Shown here in pieces: positions 35,567 through 47,339 of a stretch of 64,000 nt of DNA; within the stretch, counting starts at the first letter, position 1, and each line of letters begins with the position of its first letter. Made by a program: the position numbers and the translations under genes. Below the pieces are notes generated by a model. The model was not told the DNA's origin. It worked only from the letters and a program-made list of their open reading frames with translations, and ran no database searches. This DNA is from Leucocoprinus leucothites (taxonomy: Eukaryota > Basidiomycota > Agaricomycetes > Agaricales > Agaricaceae), in NCBI GenBank assembly GCA_013368445.1, contig JAACJO010000055.1, forward strand, positions 1 to 64,000. Direction: 5' to 3'.

Positions 35567-37882
35567 TTAAGAAAATGCCAAGGCGACCCAGGCAGCGACA
35601 GCACCCATTGTAACGGCAGTCGCAGTCTGCGCAGCAACAGAGGCAATCCTTCGGGCACGTTTTCGTGGAGAAGGTTGATCATGGCTAATGTGGAAGCCAA
35701 TACTACATTGAGGCTGCATTGTGCCGTCCTCGTCACTGGAGTGCATGGGTGCATCATGGAACTCTTCATCGTGAGCGTGAGTGGTGGTGTTGTCGATGGT
35801 GTCGCTGTAATGGTCGCCTTCGTCGTCCAAGGTACGTTTACGCTTTGTGGGAGTGGAAGGGTCGTTCTGCTGAAAACGTCTGTCAATAGAGATAGGAGGT
35901 AAATGAGAGAAAGTCACCGACCTCGTGCATGATTGATTCGCGGAGTTGACGAAGATTTGCGAGCTCAGCTTCCATCTCTTGTTCTGTTACCGCTCGTAGA
36001 GCCTTCATGTCTGTTCATCCGAATCCCGTCAGCGAATCAACTAACCGAACAACAAGCGAAGGGACACACCGTCGATCAAAACTTTCAACGTATCCAAATA
36101 CTTCTGTGCCCTCTCCTTCTCCTCCTGTAACCTCTCCCTCTCCAACATACTGAAGTCATCCGTCTCATCATCTCTTTCTTCGCAGATCGCAGCCCTCTTC
36201 ATGAGATCATCTATATCCCTTCTATGAGCATCGTCCTCGTCTACCAAGTCATCGATGCGTGCTTGGATATCCGGAACATCACCGGAAGTGACGTCCTCGA
36301 TCTGGTCCATAAACAATGTGCATTGTGCTGCCATGTCGTTCATCTTGTCTTCGAGCTCGTGGAATTTATCGGTCACGGTGTGGACGTTGGCGTTGAACTT
36401 GGTTTTATACTTTCGTCGCTGTGCTTGGAGAATGTCGATCTCGTTCTAGACGAATGAAATGAACATCAATAATCAACAGGAAGAGTAATTATATACCTGA
36501 AGATTAGAGTACTTCGCCTTTAGCTGCTCGTACTCGAGTCTAGTTATGAACGAAGAAGAGTCAACGGTTGGAATTTGTTCCCTTTGTTTCCCTTTATCAG
36601 TGGCGGTGGCAGGAGAGGGAGGCAAAGGTGTGGCCTCATTCACAACAGCAGTGGATTCAGCCTCATGGTTATCCTCATGCTGGACAGCAGCTGTGGTAGC
36701 AGCAGGCGTCTCCGCAGCGTCATTATTAACTACAGGTACCTCGTTATCTGGCGGGGTTGCAATAGACTCAGATTCAGAAGACGAAGGTGACGAGAAGTTG
36801 GCCCATGCACCAATGATGAGAGGCTCCTGCTCCGGAGGCGGAGGCGAGGGACTGGCGAGATCCATGGGTGACTCGGATCGCGAGAGTTCGCCATCATTTA
36901 TGATGTTCGCTGGGTTGATGGGTGGGAGATCGTAGAATTCGTTGGGAAGGTCGACACTAGAAATGGATGGATAGCGAGGGAGAAGAGGGAAAGGAGAGGC
37001 TCGATCATCTGGGAAGGTCCATAGGGAAGGAAGGTTCGAGGGAGGTGGCACGGACGAAGAGGAGGACTCGGAATGGATTGGCGATTGCTCCTCTAGCCTC
37101 GGCGATTGTTCACGTTGATCGTGAGCAGCTGGTTCAGGAGGTGCAGAGGTAGGGGGCAGCAGTCGCTTGAATACCTCGAAGGCTCTGCCGAGATGAAATG
37201 ACTCTGACTTTGACTCCGAGTCTGTCTGAGGACCAGCTCTGGGAGTGATAGAGACTGGAGGAGGGATTTCCTCAATATCAGAGTAGGCGTCAGATTGACC
37301 ATTATAAGCCTCATCAGATGAGGACGATGAAGGAGAGTGAAGGCCATATCGGCCTGACCTATTGGGCGAGCTTTCAGGGACCACCAAGGGTTTGATGGCG
37401 GAGGTAGATGGACCGCTGTGTAGTAACTGAACTCTGGCAACAATAGGCCTGACCATCTCTTCGTTCCTGCCTACAGTCTTCCCAAAAGTAATAATGTCTC
37501 CGTCAGAGAGCGGGGTTGGTATCTCGGGTTCCAACATCCTCGATGAGGTTTCACCCGGTTTGCGGATGTGGGTGCCGTGATGCGAGTCGAGATCGATGAG
37601 AAATACCTGGCCGCTGTTAGCAAGCTGTTGCTGTGGGCTAACGGAGGCAGAAGCGCATACATTTCCGCTGTCCGTGAACACAATCCTTGCGTGTCGGCGG
37701 CTCACAACCGCACAGCGGAACATGGCCCTGCCGTTCTCTTGGTCAAGAGGCCGAGATTCGTTCTCATTACCAGGGCGGCGGCCGACATGAACAGTGGAGG
37801 ATTTATCTCTGTTAAAAGTAAGCACATATGCTTCATTTCCGTCAGACTTCTCAATATGCAGCGCAGCTCCTGGAGGAGACAT
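35567..37882 (-). CDS. FHA-domain, coiled-coil, tail-anchored protein (SLMAP/HAM-4-like layout)
   Basis: The ATG at 37880-37882 opens MSPPGAALHIEKSDG. Residues of about 20-130 form an FHA phosphothreonine-binding domain: VHVGRRP, then SRRHARI, then DLDSHHGTHI and LSDGDIITFG, the canonical GR, SRxHa, N/H-GT and GD positions. A Ser/Pro/Glu-rich linker follows. A predicted coiled coil then spans exons around 36080-36445 (KMNDMAAQCTLFMDQIEDV through ERERLQEEKERAQKYL). The last exon ends with a basic SPRKRARRIASVAAQ and a short hydrophobic segment GAVAAWVALAF at the very C-terminus. FHA plus coiled coil plus C-terminal anchor is the architecture of SLMAP and fungal Far9/HAM-4 subunits of the STRIPAK complex, which suggests but does not prove that role. 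The gene lies tail to tail with SAC3. Confidence 0.75.
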
Positions 37883-39360
37883 CAGATCGTGAACGACACC
37901 TGGTACGATAAGGACGTACCACTAACGGTGCGCTGCATGTAGCGCGGTGGGTCTCTGAGCTTGATACGAGAACCTAGATACTGGATATCATCATCTAGCA
38001 TGGTGGCTGACTACAACACTATATTGAGCTGGGCGATGAGGACCTGGGTGTGGAAAGAAAGCAAGGAACAGCTGTGGCCTCAGTTCCCCCTATATACTCA
38101 TTTACGGCCGGCACCGAGCCCACGCCTTCCATTTCGGGCTTCTTCCCGGCCCCCTCGTGACTCACCATACTTTCATCCCTCCGAGTCCTCCACATGCGAC
38201 AAATTTGCAAGCTTCAAGCTTCGACGCCGATCCGATACTTTTAGCCACAGGATCAGCGTATACTAATCAGCTCGAAGACCTGCAAACCCCACAGCCTGCG
38301 CAGGCTGTCAGAGGCCCAGGAAAGCGCCGGCAGCGAGAACCTGATGAGCATCAGCATCAGTGATGCTAATGAATCAGGTTTACGTACTTGATGTACTTAA
38401 ATACAAAAACATCATACCACGCTATTCGTGCAAGAACTTCTCTAGACGCCTACATACCACACGCAAGACTCATCAAGACTACGATATCGAGGGATTACTT
38501 ACCGGAGCAAAAGTAACATGACATACGCCCACTGTCAGGCTGCAACCATATTTAACTCGTCTGCCTAGTGCCAACATTCTCAGCGTCAAGTTCATCAAGG
38601 TCTCTCTGATATCAAACCCGCGATCGATTCTTCATGCCTACCACTCTTTTCGTGTCCAAAAATCCAAACCCCATGCCCTCAATCGCTGGCGTAATCATCT
38701 ACACTTGGGCGGGGCTTCATCTAAAACCCATGACCATACAGATGTCATGTCGGCATCGTCTTGTCAGCAAGACTCGCATGACTCTCGGTGTTCCGGTTTC
38801 TCCTTGCACATATATTTTCGGCTAGGATCATATAATACCGGGAACCTCAGTTATCTAGATGAATCCAGTCACATGAAAACTCGTAAGATTGGATTAAATT
38901 AATATAAAATAAATTCAAGATTAATCCAAAATCTAGTTCCAAAATCTAGTCTAGATGACATCCGGATTACTATTCAGTTATTGTATATAGTATACACCTT
39001 GGCGATTCAACAAAAATCCGGATTTTCGCCGCCCATATAAGTGATGCCATATAAAAAAATTAGATTAAAGCAGAATGACATGTTCAAGAAATCTAGATTT
39101 ATCGTAGAAAGAACAATGGAGAGCAGACCAGATTCTAGATGGATTTATCCAATTGAAAATCAATTCAAATTGACCAAGTTAACAAGGTACTACTAAGAGA
39201 AAATCCGAAAGGGAGCCAAGCTACTAATACTGATCGAGTCCATAGTATAATCCCGAACCCCCAAACATGACTCATAAAATTTGGATGACTAGTTCGAACC
39301 TAAAACCTCTTATCAAATTGAACATACATAAAACAGAGTGAGCGCACATGGTATACAGAA
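37883..39360. other. Intergenic region with AT-rich AATCTAGATT/GGATTAATCC motif cluster
   Basis: No convincing exon was found. From about 38880 to 39150 the DNA is AT-rich and carries repeated short motifs such as AATCTAGATTT, ATCCGGATT and GATTAATCC. Related clusters occur at about 59745-59890 and 61222-61400. They look like decayed copies of a small non-coding repeat. Confidence 0.45.
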
Positions 39361-42185
39361 TCATTTGCGACGTGGTTTCTTTGTAACAGGCTTGGTTGGC
39401 CTATTCACAGTCTTCGAATGACTCTGACCCACACTATGCTGTGGGGTGGGTAAACTTGATGAGTCGGAAACCACGTTGCCAGTGATATCCTGGTAAAAAT
39501 ACCCAGGTTTCCTGATATGCAATTTAGTACAAGAGTTTCAATTCGGCTGAACAAACACACCTTTTAGACGTCTCTTGTCCTTTATGGGCCATCACTGAAA
39601 TCGGCTGAGGGGGTCTCGACACACGTTTGGAAGGACGACGAGTAGGGGCCGGGGTGGGAGTGATTTTTTGCTTCTTGTTCTTGTTCTCGGCGGCTGAACT
39701 TTTGCGCTTCTCCGGAACTGAGTTGGTGGTCTGATTCACACCCAGGGTGGTGTCAGATACAGACAGCAGTGTCACGGTCTCTGAGAGAGTTGATTGTGTG
39801 GATATGGTGGGTTTGCCCACCGAGCTCGAGGGTGGAAGGTCTTTCCGAAGAGCAGACTCCTCACCTAGCGGGTCGGCATTCTGAGGTGGGGATAGAGGGG
39901 CCAACCTCAAAGTCGGACTAGTTGGAGGTCTTCGAGTGAGGTCCTTAGGTGTACCCTGTTCGGCGAGATGTCATTTATTAGACTAATAAAAATGGAAAAA
40001 ATGGTTGATGGTAAACACCTTACATTCTGGGGGACAGGGGGCAAATTGCCGACAGCAAGAACCTGGCGAAGGGGGCTAGAGACACGAGGACTTGTCACAA
40101 GAAAGCGTTGTTTAGGGCTAGGCGTTCGAGGCGTCTTCGGAAGTAGCTGCTGAGTATTTGTTGAAGGGGGCGTCTTTGGAGGAGAATCAGGGAGGATTAC
40201 TGGAGGTGAGTGGACCTTGGGTGTGTGATGGGCTCGGGAACTCCGGGATCCTTCAGGGGAGGAAGCTTTGGACGGAGAAGAGGGTGCTTTCTGATCAGGG
40301 GGGGGCATTACAAGTGAAGAAAAATCCGGATTTGCTTGAAGTGTCCTTTGTGGGGACGGCGTAGCTGGAAGGTCCTGACTTTGTCGAGGTATCTCATAGG
40401 GAGATGACCCAGCTGACCCAGCTGTATGGCCATCACCCATGCTGGTGATATGATCTTCTCTATGCGCTGGTGATGCCGGTTCGAAAGACTTGGTGCTAGC
40501 ATTCCTAGGACCTGCAAGTGGCGGGGTTACTGGCTCGAACTGGGTGGCTCCCATTTTGGTGTCGTCCATAGTAGCAGCTGCCGAGGGCAGATTCGGGATA
40601 GGCTGTCGATCTAGATCATTTGTTGAGTTAGGGTTCCTGACGAAAAAAATCAGTAAATAATGCATTCATATTTTATATGCACGTACATAGACCCTTTGAA
40701 GAGGGAAATAGTCGGATTCGCAGCAAAGATTGTTGCGAGAGGGATAACCTTCTCAGATCTCATTGAATTGGGGTTCAGATTTGGGTATTCACGGAGAGCT
40801 GTATGGTCCACAGAATAGGGGGCTCGCGATTCAAGGCTTTCCATTGCTGACCAGGGGATAGAGCCAGTACGACCTGAAGCCTCTATGTTACAATGTATTA
40901 GCGATGTGGAAACGGTCCCAAGAGACACGCACCCCAGAGTTTTGTCATGTACTGTAAAAGTACTGCCCTCATCTCCTTGGCAGTCACAGTGTCGGGGTCA
41001 AAAGGACGTATGAAGTACTTTCCACCCAGCGACTGGGATAGAAGAGGGGTATCTTGCTTGTCGTGTGCTTCAATACGAGTTTAGAGAAGCCGAAGGCATT
41101 AACACAGATGACCACTTACATGGCAACCATTCTTCAGCCAAAACACTCAACCGTTCGCGACCGTAATCGTCCCAAACTTTATAAAATTCTTCCTCCTTAT
41201 CAGTGTGCTTTCCAACGTTGGAGATTAAGTAGCTAGCAAACCGACTGATTCAGCAGTAGTTGAAGAAGCTAGCGAAGTTGCTTACCGTCTGGTCGAGATC
41301 TTCCCAGAGGGCCGACGAACAGCAGTAGATAGAAAGACAACAGCATCACCATACTGCTTGCGCTTCCACCCAAGGAGCTTCCACAGATACATGGAAGCAG
41401 TGATGGGTAGGTACTTCTGCCACCTGGGAGTAGATATTAGGAGGGAGAGCGACAAACAAATCATCGTAAAACATACCGTAGGGTCTCTTCCTTGGATGGC
41501 AGCTTCTTATTCTCATCACGAAACTTGTTCACCTTCGCAATATACTCATCCAGCTTCTTCTGAGGCATATCCTTGATGACCTTAGTGATAGCATCATTCC
41601 ACTTCCTGAAAAAAAATTTCCGTCCAAGTTTCTCGCTTCCACTGTGAAGCTCAGTGAGAATAGTTTCATGGTAGTCCTCAGCAACGATTTCCCTCAAACC
41701 ACGAATGCGCCGAGAAGGAGGAAGAGCGTCCTCTTTGCTATCTGGATCATCCTCGAAATCGTCGTCATCATCATCACTTTCGTCAATAGCGGAAGTGGAT
41801 GAACAGCGAGGAGATGAAGAGCAAGAAGATGGAGAAGCGACCTTTAAATTAACACTGGATTTCGGCATTTTACAATTGTTCCGAAAATAAGAATAGACTT
41901 GCTGGAGAAAGAAACAATGTTAAGCATTAAATTTTCGAAGAGAAGGAAAGAATCAACTTCGAGCTCTGCTTGAGGAATTTCGGTTTGAAGCTCCTCTTCT
42001 CCACTCTCCGCATTGTTTGGATTGGAATTGCCTTTGGTGAACCTGCTGACGTAGGCAGGGTAGACCTCACTTTTGACCCACCCCCTCATGTTGAACTTCC
42101 CTCGCCGCAGGGCAAGGTCTCTTGCAGCATTGAGCGGTTCCTTGAAGGTTTTGAGGAAGCGAGTGCGACGCGATGGTAGAACCAT
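39361..42185 (-). CDS. Hypothetical multi-exon protein with basic Pro/Ser-rich tail
   Basis: About eight exons are joined by GT...AG introns from ATG 42185 (MVLPSRRTRFLKTFKEPL) to TGA 39361-39363 (...KPVTKKPRRK). The N-terminal part reads RGWVKSEVYPAYVSRF, then an acidic stretch, a helical region (FFFRKWNDAITKVIKDM), a conserved-looking WQKYLPITASMYLWKLLGWKR, and EEFYKVWDDYGRERLSVL followed by LGGKYFIRPFDPDTV. After that come about 350 residues of Pro/Ser/Lys-rich low complexity ending in basic patches that could be nuclear localisation signals. The layout resembles uncharacterised proteins that are numerous in mushroom genomes. I do not recognise a named domain. Confidence 0.6.
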
Positions 42186-42887
42186 GAGTGAGGGCTTAGG
42201 AAGAGGGGAAGGTACTTACAGAAATACAGATTGCTCAGTATATGTGTTTCATGCTGCATCCAAGCTGAGGGTGGATCTTGAAGGATCTTGTTGCCAAGGT
42301 TTGGCTCTCGAAAACCCGAAAATATAAATCTGGGTAGTTAGATGCAATCTTGCTCGATCCACTCATACAAAATCCCAATTGGTACTAGTCATGAAGCAGG
42401 CCTACAGGGAAGTGACACGAAGGTGAGTTTCGGCAACCCCGTGTACTGGGACTGTTCAACGTACTTTACGGAATGGCAGAATAGACTAGAATAAATTTTT
42501 TTTAAAAATAAAGGAAAACTACATTCAGAGCACTGAATGAGCCTGATTGGTCTTGGGTATGTGGGTGATCACTGAACGGGGAATGTTCCTCGATGGAAGG
42601 ATAGCAAGTAAAATTTTACAATTGAAATGGCCCAGGATTGGCAAACCACATGATGAGTCACTACTGGGGCCGCCGCCTTTGTCTTCCCACATAGGCAATA
42701 GGAACTCAAGCAGTATGCTGGCTATATCCTTGACAAGTTTGTACGAAGAAAGGTTGGTGGGCATGGGCAGGTCATCTTGTTCAGCAGGACAGTTAGTGGA
42801 GTAGTTGGGAGGATCAGCTAGGATTCGAGACATAGAAAAAGGAACAAGTGAAGGGACGTCAACCCAGATACACTAAGAGGATAAGTA
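42186..42887. other. Spacer with one possible small exon (42525-42833, minus)
   Basis: A 102-codon open frame on the minus strand begins MSRILADPPNYSTNCPAEQD 55 bp downstream of the stop of the GRF-like gene. It might be an alternative 3' exon of that gene or a separate small gene. No motif or splice pair decides the matter. Confidence 0.3.
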
Positions 42888-43665
42888 TTAAGTCACTCGT
42901 ATGCCTAATGCTAATGCTGAGAAATCAGGTAGACAAGTAACACCCTGACGCCTGAAAAACAGGGTGCTATCCTGTCCAGGAAAAATAGCTGTGTCCCATA
43001 GAATAGAATGCCAGGAACGAGTTATATGGTCGAAAAGCTCATATCTAGTACCCTTTTCAACCTCTAGGCAGCCGAGAGCAACCTTGTGGTCAGAAATGCA
43101 AAAGGCTCCTCCAGCTGTACGAGGGATGTCAACTGACTGTGGCCGATCCCAATCCTAGTTAGAGAAGTATTAGCTAGATATTAAGATGAGAATGAACAAC
43201 TAACCTCAACCCAGAAATAGAGAGTTACAGTATGGGAATAAATAGCAGTAGATGCAGGATGGGCAGGCTGGGTGGGGTTGTTGTTGGTAGGAGTGGGTCG
43301 ACGTAATGACTCTCGAGTAGCAATGAGAGTACCAAATTCCTCATTGCTCTGAAGGAGGGTTTCAATATCAAGACGCTGAGATAACCAGCGAAATCGACTG
43401 CAGCGATCACACTGTGCATAAGGTAAGTCTAGGTCATATGAGCCATTGAATACAGACTCACCATTTTATACCACCTTCCCGCATTCTTCAGAGGTGAATC
43501 TCGCCTCTTTGCAAGGCAGAGCTGTGGTTCAACAGCGTGCCTACAGATAGGTATTTCAGGCTGAGGAACAGCAAGACGTTGCAAAAAACATGTCAGTGCT
43601 CTCTCATTTTCCTTACGAAGGGTGTTGATGCCGCGACGATGCACCGAGGTTGGAGCTCTAGGCAT
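42888..43665 (-). CDS. GRF-zinc-finger-like small protein
   Basis: Three exons in continuous phase, 43462-43665, 43205-43411 and 42888-43154, give about 225 residues starting MPRAPTSVHRRGINTL. Across intron 1 the sequence reads QLCLAKRRDSPLKNAGRWYKM and then CDRCSRFRWLS. The spacing C...R.S..NAGR.Y..C..C..FRW resembles a GRF zinc finger (C...T....N.GR.F..C...C.FF.W), a single-stranded nucleic-acid-binding fold found in topoisomerases and repair proteins. The C-terminal domain (YSHTVTLYFWVE, DWDRPQSVDIPRTAGGAF) is unrecognised. The gene is divergent from the one at 44059, sharing a 393-bp spacer. Confidence 0.6.
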
Positions 43666-44058
43666 GATTGGGTATGGCTACCCAGAGCATCTCAGACTAT
43701 CTCCTTTTAAATTCCTGATGCAAAAAAACTCAAGACCGGAAATTGGGGATTGCGTAAAGTTGAAGGAACACCACATGCGTGACAAGGCTGGATTTGGATA
43801 GTCAAGCAAGGAGACAGTAAGCACCAGGAACTTGATTTGGATCTAATTGAATTTCTGTTATTCGGCTGTCCATTATTTGGACAAACAATAGTCACCATTA
43901 AGACCCATCCAGGAAGGTGAGCACTTACGTCCAGAAATGGAACAGAAAAGACAAAGGCACATAACTCCTGTAGCAAAGTTAGTCACCATAAATTGTCATA
44001 TACCTGATGAACTTACTCTCATCTTGCCCATCCTTTCTGATCCGACCTCTTTCATCCA
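43666..44058. promoter_or_regulatory. Divergent promoter region of the GRF-like and SIM-containing genes
   Basis: The 393-bp spacer between two divergent start codons must hold both 5' flanks. No TATA element stands out on either side. Confidence 0.4.
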
Positions 44059-45209
44059 ATGGCTGAGGCAACATCAACGAGAGACATTATCCATGTGGTT
44101 GAAGTTCGTGCCTTCATTCAGGTGAACCAGTAAACTCACTCATGGTAAATCAATACTCACTAGCTGTCTAGCCCAATGAGCCTGCAAAATCATACTATGT
44201 TCGGAGCGTCAATGGCTTGATGGATCTATGCAGCAGTCCAACTCTCATCAGTGACTCTGGGTTCCCTGAGGTACCTCAGACCATGTACGACCCGTTGGAG
44301 AACAAGTTTATTGGCATCCACCCCTGGAGCGGACTCTTTCGTGATGACAACACCCTGCCATTCTGGATCATGAAAAGACGTGACATGGATGTTGACGATT
44401 GTCCACATCTCCTTGCTTATTGCAGCCTCGTTGAGCATAGGTGGAACAAGCTTCGTACCAGAACCACTGACGAACCTCTAGCATTATACGAGCATCCCTC
44501 AACACCGCTTCCCTCAACACCGCTTCCCTCAACACCACTTCCCTCAGCACTGTTTCCAACACCAATTCCCTCAACGTTGCATCCATTTTCCTCTGTACCG
44601 CCTCTACCATCTCTTTCTTCGTCCCCAGTACCACTTCTGTCGCCTATTTCTTTTTCCCCGGTGCCACATCTACCAGCTCTCAAAAGCTCGGCTGATGATG
44701 ACTCAACTCACGACATCGAGTCGCCAGACAAATCCCAGTTATCAGAGAGCCTTGGTAAACGAAAGCGTTCTCCTACACCATTTTCTATCGGCTCAATCGG
44801 TACCATTAACATTACGATCAATGTCAAAGAGGAAGATGCTGAGGTGAGCTTGATCTCTATTGACAATAATATTTATTCACCTGTAGCAACAGATTAATCA
44901 AGCATTATCTGATCTTCAGCCAAAGCACACTGCCGAGCAGGCGGTTCAGGTGAGGCAATGTGTCTCGATATCATGATTTCTTTCTAAGAAGAACAGGCTG
45001 GACCCGAGATCATCGTAATAACCGACAGCGAGGATGAGGTCACTTTGGTCAGTACATCCTTTGCACTCAGCCAACCTGATACTTACTTCTAGGCACTAGC
45101 CAAAACCCCCTACGAAGAAACGGGCCTTGCCAAGGCGAGTTTTGCCAGGCCGAAAAGGCAAAGGCAAGGCAAGGAAGTCCGACATTTTTCATTAAAAGCA
45201 GCTTCGTAG
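44059..45209 (+). CDS. Hypothetical protein with SUMO-interaction-like motif and STPLP repeats
   Basis: Five exons in consistent phase (44059-44121, 44172-44843, 44893-44949, 44997-45047, 45093-45209) encode about 340 residues, starting MAEATSTRDIIHVVEVRAFI. The first 100 residues look globular (YDPLENKFIGIHPWSGLF, DNTLPFWIMKRRDMDVD). Next is a Pro/Ser-rich region built on a short tandem repeat, STPLP four times from about 44505. A Lys/Arg patch (GKRKRSP) and exon 4, which reads PEIIVITDSEDEV, follow. This hydrophobic I-I-V-I core followed by acidic residues is the classic SUMO-interaction layout. The C-terminus is basic (ARPKRQRQGK). A nuclear protein seems likely; the molecular role is unknown. 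Confidence 0.6.
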
Positions 45210-46664
45210 TAGAATGTTACCGATTTGCTATTGTTCTATATTTCAGCCAATCTGATATTCGAAAAACGCTCGCCTTACCTAGTTTTTTCCCCTCTCCTTA
45301 TTGCCTCAGATATTCGGGTATTTTACTACAAATATAACTATTAATGATCCATTACCAACGCCATTTGAAACATGAGTGCTTCGCACCACGACGCCTGAGT
45401 TCTATTTCAGGGTTTGATGCTCCTCTGAAGTGTCTGGGAGTCCTTCAAAGTACATAATCGAGCATGTGAGATCGATGATATTTACCATCAATGAGAAAAA
45501 ATACGCACAGGAATACGAAGCGCCCGGACATCGGTTCGATGATGGCGAGTCTCCGTAACCACTAAAAATCAAGGATTAGCACCGATGGAGAAATGCAAGA
45601 ATGCAGACGGGTACCTTGCACTAGCCAATAGAGAATTAGGAGATGGCTACCAGCGGAGCAGAGGCAGCTTAGTTTGTCTATTGCAAACTCACAGGTCATA
45701 TAATCAGCTCCAGAATGGGAAATTATATGGACGGGCAAACCTGGAAAGGAATAAGAGATCAACGAGTTGAACATCGATCATTTACGGTGTCGTAGCTACA
45801 AGGTCCCCGTTGAATACCCGTCAATTATCGACCCAACTACCCGGTCCGGGAAGGTGAACAGCTAATCACTGGATGATGTATATGGAAAGATGAGATCTAT
45901 GCCCGAGAAAAGTAAGATATCCCGTCACCTCTGATGGTCGAGAAGAACGGTGCTCATTGGGACTTGCTCGGATGGCTCTGAAAATCTGTGAACATTCTTG
46001 CGATCGGCACTGAGTTTCAGCTGGTAATTGAACCAACCTCACGGGGTAAAAGAATTTTTTGAGTTTGAGGGTCGAAAACTACGCTGCCAGCCACAGTTGA
46101 GGGACAGCGACATCTTTTTGAGTTAGTTCCAAGTATACGTAGTGTGGTATGGCGCACATCACCAAATGAAGGCAGCTTTCCCCTTGTAAGAAATTTTCAA
46201 TGAATGCAAGAATACTGAATAACGTAGAACATGCCAGCACTATAGTTCTCCAAGCGAGAATCGATCTGTAGCCATAGACTCAATCAGCAGAAAATTTAAT
46301 GGACGCAATGCCACGTACCCACTACCGAAAGGCAGGGATAGCCTCAAGTGACCCGAGGCGACGATTTTGGAAGTTATAAGTTATCGGGGGCTGGCCCGGA
46401 CCATCTATATATCACCTGTCGTCGTAGCTCAATATTCAGTCATTCAGGGAGGAAATAGTCATCGAGCCATACCAGTGGAGTGAGAGATTGGCGTAGATCA
46501 GGTTCAGGAAAAATGCTTCTTGTTCGAGGGGCATTTCTATTGGAAAACTGGAACGAAAGAAAAAGACAACAATCAGCTCCCAAAAAAATAAGTAAATATA
46601 TAGGTATATCGGGTACACACCGTCCCCGCCTCTTTCTCCCTCCTGGTTTCTCGACCATTACAGA
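45210..46664. other. Intergenic region, nothing recognised
   Basis: Open frames here are short, have no splice partners and show no motif. A few AT-rich stretches may hold the promoter of the gene at 46665. Confidence 0.4.
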
Positions 46665-47339
46665 ATGTCCATCACTCGCGAAGAACTCGACGCCTCCTCG
46701 AGTGGTGTCCAGGTCATCTGCTACCACACAGTAAGCTCCTCGTCGAAACAACGACAGAAGTGACTGACCTTCTCTAAGGCCAACAAGCCTCCCAAGCTCT
46801 TTCATGTCGGAATGCCCAACAAGAGTAAGGTAATCTGGTTTTGGGGTGCCGAGGAGTTCAAGGACTTCACAAACTGGCCAGAGAGGGACCAAGAAATCTA
46901 TGACATCTACCACGCCAGGTTCATCCCCTTACATACCGGGGCCACTTATCCAAAGTGCGCCATGAATCCCTACTTCATCACGAAACCTGTTGCCTTGGCC
47001 GAAAGCGACTGCTTTGAGCTCGCTAATCAGATCAAGCAGTTGAACGAAACGGTAGTCCACTTACCACGCTTCATTCCTACATGGTTGCGCGAGCCCGAGC
47101 CTGAGCCACCTCGACGACTCACACCACTACGGTTTCTTGACGAAACTGACGAACTGGATGGCACCCGCAAACGAAAGAGGGAAGATGTACTTGAATTCGG
47201 CTCAGAGGAGTGGTATGCGATCATGGACACTCGCATAGAAGACCATGTGAGGGAGCTGGGAAACAACTTTGGTAGTAAGCGAGCAAGGAGCGCCAGGACG
47301 CAGAGGAAGTACGGTAAGACCTCTGCTAAAAGGACCTGA
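46665..47339 (+). CDS. Hypothetical 208-residue protein, two exons
   Basis: Exon 1 is 46665-46730 and exon 2 is 46779-47339, with a GTAAGC...TCTCTAAG intron in phase 0. The protein begins MSITREELDASSSGVQVICY and continues KPPKLFHVGMPNKSKVIWFWG, KDFTNWPERDQEIYDIYHAR and TGATYPKCAMNPYFIT. The C-terminal half is charged, with GTRKRKRED as a possible nuclear signal and a basic end (RSARTQRKYGKTSAKRT). I do not recognise the family. The well-formed N-terminal part and clean intron argue that it is a real gene. Confidence 0.6.
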
